Counted from the first letter of the stretch, positions 21,416 to 30,715 are shown. The stretch is DNA of 64,000 bases from Gammaproteobacteria bacterium (GCA_003252455.1 QKED01000011.1:62001-126000), one strand, 5' to 3'. Made by a program: numbers and translations. The notes: generated from the sequence alone by a model not told the origin.

Positions 21416-22148
21416 CGATCGAGTCTCCGGGTGTTGGGTGTGAGCTGTCGGTGGTGGACAGTGCCGCTGAAATAGGGAACAGGCCGTGTGACGGATTGTT
21501 GCAAGCGAACTTTGCACAATGGTGTCGGTACCGCTGAGCTCGGGGCGTCGAAGGGGAGGATGGCGTTGGTCTACCCGTGTCTCGCGGCCTTGCCTACGGA
21601 GGGCGAGCGCGACGATGAACCGGCCTCGCGCGCGGGGGCGCCTAGGCGGAACCCTAACGAGCCATATGCAGGTGAATCAGGAGGTGAGGGGCAGGATGGG
21701 GTCTAGGAATTGCCCTGGATATAGGGCGAATCGGGGCACAGGAGGGGCGTGTATGCGACTGATCTTAAGTCTTTTTTTTGCGCCTCCCCGAAGCGCTCAG
21801 GTCAGCCACGTTCAGTGTATGCGCGCAATTTTTCGGGAGCGCTCTATGCGCACGCACTGCGGGACCCAAAGGGATGTCTCTGCGAGGCGAGGCGGCGGGT
21901 CAGATCGCCGAGGGTGGGTGATGTCTCTCGTCCACTTTGATGTTTGGCGTGGATCGGCGCGCTATTGGGGTGATGTGCCTGACCTGACCAACGGTCGCAG
22001 CGAGAGCGACCGCCTGTTACACCGCTTATGCGGTATCTCTGACTTGTGCCCTGGGGGGGGCTGGTCGCGGCGTGGTGTACCGTCGACTCGGTGCCATCCG
22101 ATGGCGTCGAGCCGAAGGTCGATACTCCCGGTGATGCTTCCGTACGTG
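21416..22148. other. Intergenic region, 733 bases
   Basis: This holds the upstream region of the LEPR-XLL giant gene and the downstream region of the PEP-CTERM gene. Two small hairpins lie just past the PEP-CTERM stop: arms 21992-21998 and 22006-22012 with a 7-base loop, and 22021-22025 with 22030-22034. They could end that transcript but lack a clear T-tract. An eight-base T run sits near 21772-21779. Plus-strand open frames here have no recognisable protein features. Codon-like structure is absent. Confidence 0.5.
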
Positions 22149-22733
22149 TTATCGGGCGTTCTTGCGGGGCGCTTCACGGCGGCGGCGCCACAGGGCCGCG
22201 CCCATCAGTAGGCTCAGACCCGGCAGTAGGGTGTTGCTGGGCTCGGGGACACGGGTGAAGGTGATCGCACCCGCCGAGTTGCCGTTGTAGGCGCCGCCGT
22301 TGAGGCTATAGGTCATGGCACTGACGCTTGGATCGGAGGGGACGATGGGGGCGAAGCCGGCGTTACCCGGTGAGAAGGTGAGGGTATCGTCGCCGATGGT
22401 GGCCGAGTAGCTGATGCCGATGAATTGATTGTCCCAACCCACCTGCGCGGTGGGTGTACCCAGGTCGTCGGCCAGGTCGAACAGGGCGCCCAGGCCGCCA
22501 TTGAGGAAGTCCAGCTCGAACGTGGTGAGGTCGTAGAGGGTGGAGCCGCCAGGGCCCGCAATGGGGGCAGCCTGATTGAAGCTGAAGCTGCCACTGTAGG
22601 GGTTGGCGCCAGTCACGGCGGCATCGCCGCCGACGCTGAAGCTGAAGGTGTAGGTGGCCGCATGTGCGAGCTGTGCGCCGAGGAGCAGGGCGCCGCCAGT
22701 GATCAGGGTGAGGGTGCGTGTGGTGCGTTTCAT
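22149..22733 (-). CDS. PEP-CTERM sorting domain protein
   Basis: This is a 194-residue exported protein of unknown function. It has a Sec signal peptide (MKRTTRTL then a hydrophobic core ending AHA) and a mature region rich in G, S, T and aromatic residues typical of secreted beta proteins. Its C-terminal sorting signal is VPEPS, then a hydrophobic helix, then the basic tail WRRRR. The family is anchored and processed by exosortase at the cell envelope; no exosortase gene is in the window. I chose the ATG at 22733 over the upstream one at 22793 because GGAAAG lies just before it and the signal peptide then starts properly. It lies directly downstream of the TSP3/RTX gene and may share its transcript (20-base gap). 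Confidence 0.85.
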   Translation of the reverse strand: MKRTTRTLTLITGGALLLGAQLAHAATYTFSFSVGGDAAVTGANPYSGSFSFNQAAPIAGPGGSTLYDLTTFELDFLNGGLGALFDLADDLGTPTAQVGWDNQFIGISYSATIGDDTLTFSPGNAGFAPIVPSDPSVSAMTYSLNGGAYNGNSAGAITFTRVPEPSNTLLPGLSLLMGAALWRRRREAPRKNAR

Positions 22734-22753
22734 GTGTTGCTTTCCGTAGAGAA

Positions 22754-23235
22754 TTACCAAGTGAGACTGCCTGATGATTGCAGCGCGCTGCAACCGACAT
22801 TGAGGGTGAAGAGCAGTTGCACCGGGCTGTGCGCGCTGCCGCTGCCGTCACGGTCGAGCCCGAGGTAGCAGCCGTAGGCGCCGTAGTCGGTGAAGGTGAT
22901 GTAGCCGTCGGCGATCGGGTTGGTGCCGGAGTAGACGATGTCGTCTGCGAGCACGGCGCGCAGGTCGATGGTGTCGCTGCTGGTATCGAAGTCCATGATG
23001 AAATCGAGCCCCTGGTTCATCGCGCTGTAGTAGTAGCGGTCGTTGCCCGCGCCGCCGGTGAGGTAGCTGTTGCCGATGGCGGCGATGAACAGGTCGTTGC
23101 CCGCACCGCCGTTGACGCTCTGGTTGCGGCGGTCGAGGTAGATGAGGTCGTCGCCACTGCTGCCGCTGACGTTGCTCCCGGCGCTGCTGCCCTGGATGAC
23201 GTTGAACGCGGCGTTGGGGTCGGTGCCGAGGCCCA
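22754..23235 (-). repeat. Copy 1 of a duplicated type I secretion target module
   Basis: This 3' end of the TSP3/RTX gene matches the 3' end of the RCC1 gene (30232-30715) closely in DNA as well as protein. The regions around 22800-22920 and 30278-30398 are about nine-tenths identical by eye. Both copies have the same orientation and lie about 7.5 kb apart, so they act as a long direct repeat. Confidence 0.8.
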
Positions 23236-25000
23236 CCTCCTGGGCGTCGCTCAGGCCGTCGCCATCGGAGTCGCTGAGCAGCGGGTCGCTGCCGTAGAGG
23301 TTGACCTCGTCGCCGTCGCTCAGGCCGTCGTCGTCGGTGTCGCTGTCGAGCGGGTCGGTGGCGTAGAGGTTCGTCTCGTCACTGTCGCTCAGGCCGTCGT
23401 CGTCGTCGTCCGTATCGCAGGCGTCGCCCGCACCATCCGCATCGCTATCGAGCTGGTCGGCGTTGCTCGTGCTCTGGCAGTTATCCAGCAGGTCGTCGAC
23501 GCCCTCGCCGTCGCTATCCACTCTGGCGGCGGTCTCACCCGAGGTGGTGATGGAGCTGTCGGCGTTGATGAGGAGGCTCATGAGGGTGATGGCCGGGCCG
23601 CTGACGCCGGGGGCGCGCTCGCTGCTGATGATCACGCGGGCCGTGCTACTCCAGGTGCCACAGAGCGCTTCAAGGTTGGAGGCCGTGAACGACGCCAGTG
23701 CATTGGCAGCCACTCCGGTGGCGAGCGTGACCCGATTGCAGAGCTGTGTGCCCGTCTTGTCGTAGAGCGTGGCGAGGAGGTTGACCGCCTCCGCACTGGT
23801 GTTAAAAACATACAAGGTGGTGCGCGGCGAGTAGATCGAGCCGAGGATCTGGAAGGTCATCACCTCGCTGCCCATGTCGATCTGGGTGGTATTGGCAGAC
23901 GAGCCGTCGCTGGTGCGCAGCAGCGCGAGCAGGCTCAGCTCTGGTCCCTCGCCGCCGCCAGACGGCAACTGGCTGCTGAAGTCGACCCTGGCGTAGCCGG
24001 TCCAACTGCTGCCACAGGCGCTTTCGAGCATGGCCGGGGTGACCTGGAGCACGGCGTTGGCCACCAGCGCGCTGGTGATGCTGACCTCCGTACAGAGGGC
24101 CGTGCCGCTACTGTCGTAGACCGTGGCAACGATCTGCGTCGCGCGGCTACTGGTGTTGTAGAGGCGCAGAAAGGCCAGCGCTGTGCTGAGCGAGTTGGGT
24201 ACACGGTAGGCGCTGATCGGGTTGCCCGTACGCACCGTGGCGACGTCCGTCGGCACGACCGTCGTCTTGCTCACGATGAGCGGCGAGAGGGTGATCGCGG
24301 GGCCGCTGACGCCGGGGGAGCGTTCACTGCGCAGCACGGCCCTGGCGTAGCTGCTCCAGCTGGTGCCGCAGGCGCTCTCGACGTCGCTCTGGGCCAGCGC
24401 TACTTGACCTTTCGCGGCCAGCCCGGAGACGAGCGTGACGCCGCTGCACAGGGCGGTGCCGTCCGCATCGTAGACGGTGGCGAGGATGTCGGTGGCAACG
24501 TCGCCCGGATTGTAGAGGCGCAGGCGGCCCCAGAGAGAGGCGCTGGCTGTGGCAGGGAGGTACCACGCGGTGACCTCGCTGCCGCTACTCGACGCCGAGA
24601 GATTGACCGAACCGCCGCTACTGGTGCGTAGCGTGTGTTGCAGGTCGAGGTCGACCCCCGCGGTGGCGGAGACGCTGAGCCAGGCCCGTCCGCTCCAGGT
24701 GCCGCAGAGCGCTTCGAGCGTTGCGGCGGTCACGCTGGCGGAGGCGTTCACGGCCAACCCAGTGACCAGCGTGGTGCCGTTGCACAACCGCGTGCCGTCT
24801 TCGCCATAGAGGGTGAGGGTCACGTCGGTGCTCGTGGCGCCGAGGTTGTGGATGTAGATCGAGGAGGGGTTGGAGCTCAACGAGCCGCCGATATACCAGG
24901 CGCTCAAGGTCGAGGCGGCGGATGCGCCGAGGCTGGTGATGAGCAGGGTGATGAGCAGCAGCGCATGGCGGGCGGTCAACGGGGGGGCAGTCGGCCTCAT
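22754..25000 (-). CDS. Secreted four-repeat protein with TSP3 region and type I secretion target module
   Basis: The 748-residue product starts with a signal-like segment (MRPTAPPL then LLLITLLITSLGASA). Four tandem units of about 115 residues follow. Each has two cysteines, one in a T-x-L-C context and one in E-A/S-A/L-C-G, and may form a disulfide-bonded beta fold. After them comes a thrombospondin type 3-like calcium-binding stretch of D-x-D-x-D-G units. The last 155 or so residues are RTX-like (GGAGND) and match the C-terminal target domain of the T1SS VCA0849 subclass. Having both an N-terminal signal and a C-terminal T1SS module is odd and leaves the export route uncertain. The start at 25000 has AGGG eight bases upstream; the longer frame to 25501 adds unlikely sequence. 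The function is unknown, probably calcium-dependent surface attachment. Confidence 0.82.
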   Translation of the reverse strand: MRPTAPPLTARHALLLITLLITSLGASAASTLSAWYIGGSLSSNPSSIYIHNLGATSTDVTLTLYGEDGTRLCNGTTLVTGLAVNASASVTAATLEALCGTWSGRAWLSVSATAGVDLDLQHTLRTSSGGSVNLSASSSGSEVTAWYLPATASASLWGRLRLYNPGDVATDILATVYDADGTALCSGVTLVSGLAAKGQVALAQSDVESACGTSWSSYARAVLRSERSPGVSGPAITLSPLIVSKTTVVPTDVATVRTGNPISAYRVPNSLSTALAFLRLYNTSSRATQIVATVYDSSGTALCTEVSITSALVANAVLQVTPAMLESACGSSWTGYARVDFSSQLPSGGGEGPELSLLALLRTSDGSSANTTQIDMGSEVMTFQILGSIYSPRTTLYVFNTSAEAVNLLATLYDKTGTQLCNRVTLATGVAANALASFTASNLEALCGTWSSTARVIISSERAPGVSGPAITLMSLLINADSSITTSGETAARVDSDGEGVDDLLDNCQSTSNADQLDSDADGAGDACDTDDDDDGLSDSDETNLYATDPLDSDTDDDGLSDGDEVNLYGSDPLLSDSDGDGLSDAQEVGLGTDPNAAFNVIQGSSAGSNVSGSSGDDLIYLDRRNQSVNGGAGNDLFIAAIGNSYLTGGAGNDRYYYSAMNQGLDFIMDFDTSSDTIDLRAVLADDIVYSGTNPIADGYITFTDYGAYGCYLGLDRDGSGSAHSPVQLLFTLNVGCSALQSSGSLTW

Positions 25001-25260
25001 GGAAATTACCCTATGTCGTGGTTGTAGCAGGGGGCGCGTCGGATACACACGGGCTGGGTCGGCGCGGGCGTGTGACTTTGGCTGACCTGGAGTCGTCGTG
25101 ACGCTGTAAGAGATACCCTTGGACCGACCCGCAATAAATCCTACGCTTGCGACGGCAATTATCTGATTGCAGTCGAAAGACGCCGACAACGCAAGTGCTT
25201 TACACGCCAGATCGGCGAGATTGTTGCGTGATTCGGATAGGGCAGCGCGTACCGGGCCGA

Positions 25261-26247
25261 CTAGACCTTTCTGTTCAGCGTCTCGGACGGTAGGCGTCCG
25301 AACGCCTCTGTATAGCTCTTGGCGAGTCGGCCCATGTGCACAAAGCCCCACTGCTTGGCGAGTTGCGCCACGCTGACCACGCGGGGGTCGGCGGCGAGCA
25401 GATCGCCCCTGAGCCCTTCGAGTCGCACCCGCTTGAGGTAGGCCATGGGTGAGAGCCCCAACTCCCTGGCGAAGTGCGCCTGGAGTGAGCGGTAGCTGCA
25501 CCCCGCGTAGCGCGCCAACGCCTCCAGGCCGAGCGGCTCGCGCGCATGGGCATGGATATAGTCGCGTGCACGCTTGAGCTGACGCGGCAGCAGCCGTGGG
25601 CGCGACTCTGCCTCGGTCGCCTGCAACAGGCTGTTCGGGTGTAGGGTGAGCAGTTGGCTCAGGAGATAGTTTTCTAAATTGACCAGACCGATCGGGTTAT
25701 CCAGCCGTCCGAGATCGCCATTCATCTCGCCCATGGCATAGGCCAGCGCGCCCCTCAGCGCGCGGCCCGCAGGTCGGTTGAGGTCGACACGCGGATCGAT
25801 GTGTAGCTCACCCTGAGCGGCTCTCGCACCGAACAGGCCGAGCGCGTGGCGCCTGAGTGCGGCATGGCGCAGCGTCAAGGCGACGCCGCCATAGCCGTGC
25901 AGATCCAACGCGAACGGGCGGAGCATATCGATCACCAGGCCCTGCTGCGCGGAGATCTCCAGCGCCTCCCGGCCCTGCCTCAAGCACCCGCCACCGCTGG
26001 TCAAGAAGTTGAGCGAGATGACGGCTGAACACTGGTGATCGTTCACCTGCGCCGTGATCGGGGCCCCCTCGCCGTACGAGAACCAAGCGAGGCCGAGGTC
26101 GCGCAGCGCACAGCTATTCACCCGCGCATCGAGGGTGTGATGGCACCGGGTGACGTTCAGCTCATGCGGGGTGAACTGTTTGCCCAATTGATCCCGAAGT
26201 TCATCGACATCCCTTGAGGCGAGCACCGGGTGGTTGGATAGATACAT
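25261..26247 (-). CDS. AraC-family transcriptional regulator
   Basis: The 328-residue product has an N-terminal AraC-binding-like region (roughly residues 20-190, of the PF14525 type). The C-terminal AraC/XylS domain carries two helix-turn-helix motifs, around LEALARYAGCSYRSL and VAQLAKQWGFVHMGRLAKSY. The start was set at ATG 26247 (MYLSNHPV), since the longer frame to 26337 adds low-quality proline-rich sequence. It lies upstream of the TSP3/RTX and PEP-CTERM genes in the same direction, 260 bases from the nearest, so local control of those genes is plausible but unproven. The inducer is unknown. Confidence 0.88.
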   Translation of the reverse strand: MYLSNHPVLASRDVDELRDQLGKQFTPHELNVTRCHHTLDARVNSCALRDLGLAWFSYGEGAPITAQVNDHQCSAVISLNFLTSGGGCLRQGREALEISAQQGLVIDMLRPFALDLHGYGGVALTLRHAALRRHALGLFGARAAQGELHIDPRVDLNRPAGRALRGALAYAMGEMNGDLGRLDNPIGLVNLENYLLSQLLTLHPNSLLQATEAESRPRLLPRQLKRARDYIHAHAREPLGLEALARYAGCSYRSLQAHFARELGLSPMAYLKRVRLEGLRGDLLAADPRVVSVAQLAKQWGFVHMGRLAKSYTEAFGRLPSETLNRKV

Positions 26248-26414
26248 CGATGGGCCTGCCTCGATCGGAGGGTGGGGTCGTGAGGGCGGCACACGCCTCG
26301 CAGACGGTGTTAGGCGGGCGTGGGACGAGTGTGCCATAGCCGTTGTGCCGGTTGCGCATCTCCCGACAGGGCGGGGGGCCTATGCCGGGTTCGCTCACGC
26401 TTGGCATGCCAGTG

Positions 26415-27059
26415 CTAGGGGATGGTTTGGTGATAGTGGCTGCCGCTCGCGTCGGGCGTCAGGGTCTGGACCTGCGGTTGGCTGTAGCTGACCTGAATCG
26501 GCCCCAGCGCCTTGGGAAAGAGGATGGTCAGCTGCTCGGGTGGCGCATGGCGCGGAAAGAAGCCGTCGAGGTCCAGGCGCAGCAGCGGATGGGTGTGCTC
26601 CCTCTCCTCTCTCTCCTCTCTCTGCGCTTCGGCGTCGGCGTCGGCGTCGGCGTCGTGCGCGTGGTCGGCGGCGTGGGCATCGAGGGCCAATACCGCCTCC
26701 TCCACCTCGCCCTGGATCAGCTCACGCAGGGCCTGCGTCGAGGGGAGGTAGTACCTGATCGACTCGATCGGCCCCGCGGCACAGGTGAGCCTCATCTCCT
26801 CGTGCAGCAGCGCCGCGAGGCGCGCACGAAACTGCTCGATCGGCTGCTCGCCACCCGCCGCGAGGTGCACCAGCGAGGCCGGTTTGCCGGGGTACGCCAT
26901 GCGGGCAAACAGCGCCGGGAGGGGGGTGAAAATGGTGATGGTCAGGTGCCCCTGCTGGCGCTGCACCACCTCGGCGCGGGTCATGTGCAGGCCGTGGGCC
27001 AGGGTGGCGCTACTGTAGAGCGCGAGTAGCAGGAGGGCCAGTAGCCGCAACGGTTTCAT
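26415..27059 (-). CDS. Exported His/Asp-rich protein of unknown function
   Basis: A 214-residue protein with a clear signal peptide (MKPLRLLALLLL to LAHG). It has an acidic, histidine-dotted low-complexity stretch in its second half (HAADHAHDADADADAE then repeated EER units) that could bind metal ions. The ATG at 27059 has GAGGA six bases upstream and is preferred to 27080. It is 79 bases downstream of the YHYH lipoprotein gene and probably co-transcribed with it. I do not recognise a family. The low-complexity part is encoded by simple sequence repeats (26595-26665). Confidence 0.7.
   Translation of the reverse strand: MKPLRLLALLLLALYSSATLAHGLHMTRAEVVQRQQGHLTITIFTPLPALFARMAYPGKPASLVHLAAGGEQPIEQFRARLAALLHEEMRLTCAAGPIESIRYYLPSTQALRELIQGEVEEAVLALDAHAADHAHDADADADAEAQREEREEREHTHPLLRLDLDGFFPRHAPPEQLTILFPKALGPIQVSYSQPQVQTLTPDASGSHYHQTIP
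26595..26665 (-). repeat. In-gene simple sequence repeats (CTCTCCTCT and GCGTCG units)
   Basis: Two adjacent microsatellites lie in the His/Asp-rich protein gene: a 9-base CT-rich unit repeated about 2.5 times (26600-26628) and a GTCGGC-type 6-base unit repeated four times (26633-26658). Both unit lengths are multiples of three, so changes in copy number would alter length without breaking the frame. Confidence 0.75.
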
Positions 27060-27138
27060 CGGGTGTCCTCTTCTGTGCATTGAACCAAGCCTCTTCTGCG
27101 TGCCTTTGAGTGGCCCCTGTAGAGAGAGTGACGAGCGG

Positions 27139-30021
27139 TTAGCGGCAGTGCACCGCCGTGGTGTCGTTGCTCCCCGCTGTGTCCGTGCTGTCGAGGCGAT
27201 AGCGGAAGGCGTAGCAGTTGGCGCTGGGGTCGTAGTCGGCGTCGGTGGCGGTCAGTTGCCGATAGAGGATCAGCGCGGTGTCGCCGCTGGCGATCTTGTT
27301 GTTGCCGTCCGCGGGGGTGATCTCGATGAAGTGCCAGGTTTGCCCGTCGAAGGTGAGGGTGTCGTCGTCGGTCAGCGCCACCTGCGAGCCGGACCAGGCG
27401 AGGTCGCGCTCTTCGCTCCAGTGGGGGCCGGCGAAGACCGACGCGGCCTGGTCGGCCTGGGCGCGGTAGCAGCCGATGGCGTAGGGGGGCTCGGCGGTGC
27501 TGTAGTAGACATAGGCGCTGCCGTCGCCGTTGAGGTCGTAGGCGTTGCACGCATCGAGCGGTCGCTCGCCGGTCTTGACCTTCTGTGGCAGGTAGTTCAG
27601 CTCGCTGTAGCGACCACCGCCGTAATCGGTGCCGTCTGTACTCAGCACGCCGCCGCCGGTACCGAAGTAGAGCGGCAGGCCGTCGAACATGTAGGCCAGG
27701 GGTTGGGAGGGGTCGTGGCTGTCCATCAGGCAGATGGGCGCGGCGTGGTAGTGGTAGTCCTCGCCGTTACCGGCGTGGCCGCCGCACTGGTCCACCTCGC
27801 CGAGGATCAGGGTGTCGCGATCGCTGTAGTCCTGCCCCAGCTGCGCCACCTCGCTGGCGTCCCCCTCCTTGATGTAGGAGAGGATGGGGATGCCGTCCAC
27901 CGAGATGCCGATGGGGTGGTGGATGTTGATGTTGCTCGCGGGGGCGGAGAGATAGGTCGGCACGATGGGCAGGGACCAGACGCTGGTCTCGGGGATCGGC
28001 ACGCGACCGATCCAGGAGCGGATGCCGACGTTGGGCTTGTCTACGTCCAGCTCGGAGCGGTAGGGGAGTTGCGTCTGGCTGGTGACGCTGAAGGTGTCGG
28101 CGTCGCAGCTGACGGAGACGAAGTCGCTGTAGGCGTCGAAGGCGGCGGATTTGGCGGCGCAGGTATCCGCCACCGCGCTCGGCACGTGGAGGTCTTCGTT
28201 GCTGTTGTAGCGCTCGCGGATCAGGGTGAGGCTGGCGCTCTCCAGCACGTAGGGCGCGACGGTCGAGGTCAGGGTGGCCAGGTCGGTGACGCTGCCCACC
28301 AGGCTCAAACTCCCCACCGGGGCGGAGAGGGCGAACAGGGTGATGCTGTACTCCTTGTCGCCCGGCCCCTGGGAGCAGGGGGCGGTGTAGGACTGCTGGC
28401 CGTCGACGCTGTTGATGCCGAAGGTGCCGATGTCGCTCTCCCCCTCGTCCAGGCCGCTGGTGGTGGCGGGGATGTCGTAGAGGCTCCAGTAGTAGTGCGC
28501 CTTGCTGTAGTCCGGGGCGTCGGCGGGGTTGGGGAAGTGGTACATGGCCAGGGCGAAGGATTGGGTCCCGGCGGGCGCGCCGCTCCAGTCGAGGGTGAGG
28601 GAGTGGCCCTGGTCGGCCCCCTCGCAGGTGGCGCTCAGGGGCAGGATGCCGTCCGCCTTCACCGCCTTGCTGCTCAGTTGTAGCGTGCCCTCCTCTGTGC
28701 CGCCGCTGCCGCTGTCGGCGCTGCCGAGCGTGCCGCGCACCACCACCTCGTTGTCCAGCACCAGGTTGCTGCTCCAGATGAACTGGGCGTCCTCTTCGGC
28801 GTCGTCGAACAGCGCGGTGAAGCGGGTGTAGGCGGGCTTGTTGTCGACCCCGACGGTGGCGTTGGTGAAGGTGGTGGCCAGGGGCCAGGCGCTGTCGTCG
28901 AAGCTGCTGCTCATCCAGTCGTCGGGGCGGCTCCAGTGCACCGCATAGACCTCGCCGAGGTCGCTCGGGGCGCTGGTGCTACAGCCGGTGGAGAGGCGTT
29001 GTTGGCCCGACTCCGAGAGGCAGGTGAGGTCAGTGATAGGGGCGGTGTAGAAGGTCTGCGCGCGCCAGCTGGCATCGGTGACGCCGATGGTCGCGCCGCT
29101 CGCGTCCTGGAACACGGCGACCATGCCGCCGTCGCCGGGGAAGTTGGCGCTGCCCTGGTTGTTCTCGGTGCCGGTGCCGAGGTGCTCCTCCCAGTCCAGC
29201 AGCAGCATGGCGACGGTGAAGGGCTGCTTGACGCGAAAGCGCACGATGTTGGCGTTGAACTCGGTGTAGGGCACCGGGTCCTTGCCCACCGGGGTGCCGT
29301 TGACGTAGAGCTCGAAGTAGTTGTCGGCGAAGATGTAGGCGGTGATCAGCTCGCCGTCGGCATCCACCACGACCACCTCGCTGCCGTCCAGCGCGGCCAG
29401 GGCGGCGTCGGCATCGGCGTAGTCGTGGCCACTCACGTAGGGGTTGTAGAGGTCGGGGGCGAAGGGGAGGCTGGCCGAGCTATAGGCGTTGGCGCCCGGC
29501 ACCACCCAGCTCTGCTGCGCCTCATCGTCGATGCTGCCGAGTGCCGCGACGCGACTCCCCTGGGCGAAGAGGTTGGTCACCTGCGTGGTGGCCAGACCCT
29601 GGGTCAGGAAGCCGGTGCCGCTGTAGCTCGGGTTGCTGCTCTCACTGGCCGTGACCAGCACGCTGTCGCTGGTGCTGGAGAGGGCACCGTCGTTGACCAC
29701 CAGGGCGACCAAGTAGCTACCGGCGACATCCGCAACGAAGCTGGCCGAGAGGCTGGTGGCACTGCTCAACACGCTGGCGCTGCCGCTGGGGCGGGAGACG
29801 AAGCTCCAGCTGTAGCCCAGCGTGTCGCCATCGGCGTCGCTACTGGCGGCCCCGGAGAGGGCGACCGTGTCGCCGACCTGCACGCTCTGATCGGCCCCGG
29901 CGTTGGCCGTCGGCTGTTGGTTGCTGCCTGCCGCGCTGTCGCGACTACCGCTATCACCCGAGGAGCCGCAACCGGACAGCAGCACCAGCAGTGCGATAAG
30001 ACCCAGACTCTTCCTCTCCAT
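27139..30021 (-). CDS. Multidomain lipoprotein with PKD, PEBP-like and YHYH domains
   Basis: The 960-residue product starts with a lipoprotein signal (MERKSLGLIALLVLLSGCGS, lipobox LSGC), so it should be membrane-anchored. Domains in order are a PKD-like domain (about residues 35-125) and a middle region with jelly-roll-like sequence. A phosphatidylethanolamine-binding protein/YbhB-like domain follows (about 450-600, with the D-W-S-G-A-P and H-Y-Y-W-S-L-Y-D-I-P motifs). Last is a YHYH domain (about 690-880) containing the eponymous DYHYHAAP together with HHPIG and GHAGNGE. YHYH domains are of unknown function; the conserved histidines suggest metal binding. AGGGGA just before the ATG supports the start. 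The His-rich exported protein downstream is probably its operon partner. Confidence 0.85.
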   Translation of the reverse strand: MERKSLGLIALLVLLSGCGSSGDSGSRDSAAGSNQQPTANAGADQSVQVGDTVALSGAASSDADGDTLGYSWSFVSRPSGSASVLSSATSLSASFVADVAGSYLVALVVNDGALSSTSDSVLVTASESSNPSYSGTGFLTQGLATTQVTNLFAQGSRVAALGSIDDEAQQSWVVPGANAYSSASLPFAPDLYNPYVSGHDYADADAALAALDGSEVVVVDADGELITAYIFADNYFELYVNGTPVGKDPVPYTEFNANIVRFRVKQPFTVAMLLLDWEEHLGTGTENNQGSANFPGDGGMVAVFQDASGATIGVTDASWRAQTFYTAPITDLTCLSESGQQRLSTGCSTSAPSDLGEVYAVHWSRPDDWMSSSFDDSAWPLATTFTNATVGVDNKPAYTRFTALFDDAEEDAQFIWSSNLVLDNEVVVRGTLGSADSGSGGTEEGTLQLSSKAVKADGILPLSATCEGADQGHSLTLDWSGAPAGTQSFALAMYHFPNPADAPDYSKAHYYWSLYDIPATTSGLDEGESDIGTFGINSVDGQQSYTAPCSQGPGDKEYSITLFALSAPVGSLSLVGSVTDLATLTSTVAPYVLESASLTLIRERYNSNEDLHVPSAVADTCAAKSAAFDAYSDFVSVSCDADTFSVTSQTQLPYRSELDVDKPNVGIRSWIGRVPIPETSVWSLPIVPTYLSAPASNINIHHPIGISVDGIPILSYIKEGDASEVAQLGQDYSDRDTLILGEVDQCGGHAGNGEDYHYHAAPICLMDSHDPSQPLAYMFDGLPLYFGTGGGVLSTDGTDYGGGRYSELNYLPQKVKTGERPLDACNAYDLNGDGSAYVYYSTAEPPYAIGCYRAQADQAASVFAGPHWSEERDLAWSGSQVALTDDDTLTFDGQTWHFIEITPADGNNKIASGDTALILYRQLTATDADYDPSANCYAFRYRLDSTDTAGSNDTTAVHCR

Positions 30022-30231
30022 ATTCCCCTACCTTGTTTTTCACTGTTTTGTGGTCATTGGCCGCAGAGGCCCAAGCTGATGCTTGGACGCCAACCCCATT
30101 CGCATAGGGTCACGGCCCCGCACCGAGCACGCCCCCTGGAGTGCCAAACTCCTAGTTTGGCCGCTGCCCCCAGGGCCGCTCGCGCTAGCCGCAGACGCCC
30201 AAGCCGGTCGTCTTCACGCCATGCCTCCCAC
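30022..30231. repeat. Intergenic palindromic elements of the CCAAGC...GCTTGG type
   Basis: This 210-base gap between the YHYH and RCC1 genes contains a CCAAGC-TGAT-GCTTGG palindrome (about 30070-30085) and a CCAAACT-CCT-AGTTTGG palindrome (about 30139-30155). There are also two related GCCGCAGA(G/C)GCCCAAGC segments (from about 30058 and 30186). Similar CCAAGC palindromes occur at 47405-47480, so this is a small dispersed repeat family. The hairpins lie downstream of the RCC1 stop and may slow or stop transcription. Confidence 0.6.
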
Positions 30232-30715
30232 TCAATAATCGATACTCCCCGCCCCCTGCAGGGCACTACAGCCGACCGAGAGGGTGAAGAGCAGTTGCAC
30301 CGGGCTCTGCGCCGTGCCGCTGCCGTCGCGGTCGAGGCCGAGGTAGCAGCCGTAGGCGCCGTAGTCGGTGAAGGTGATGTAGCCCTCGCCGATGGGGTCG
30401 CTGCCGCTGTATCCGATGTCGTCGGCGAGCACGGTGCTGAGGTCGATGGTGTCGCTGCTGGTGTCGAAGTCCATGAGGAAGTCGAGCCCCTGATTCATGG
30501 CGCTGTAGTAGTAGCGGTCGCCGCCGGTGCCGCCGGTGAGGTAGCTGTTGCCGATGGCGGCGATGAACAGGTCGTCGCCCGCGCCGCCGTTGACGCTCTG
30601 GTTGCTGCGGTCGAGGTAGATGAGGTCGTCGCCGCCGCTGCCGCTGACATTGGTCCCGGCCTCGCTCCCCTCGATGACGTTGAAGGCGGTGTCGGGGTCG
30701 GTGCCGAGCTGCGCC
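30232..30715 (-). repeat. Copy 2 of the duplicated type I secretion target module
   Basis: The 3' end of the RCC1 gene encodes the same RTX-like module ([36 protein letters not shown]) as positions 22754-23235. DNA identity stays high to the final codons. The last few residues differ. Confidence 0.8.

Noticed and set aside
21519-22211. Plus-strand protein gene of 230 codons
   Set aside because: No domain or ribosome-binding site; it overlaps the end of the PEP-CTERM gene and the composition is that of non-coding DNA.
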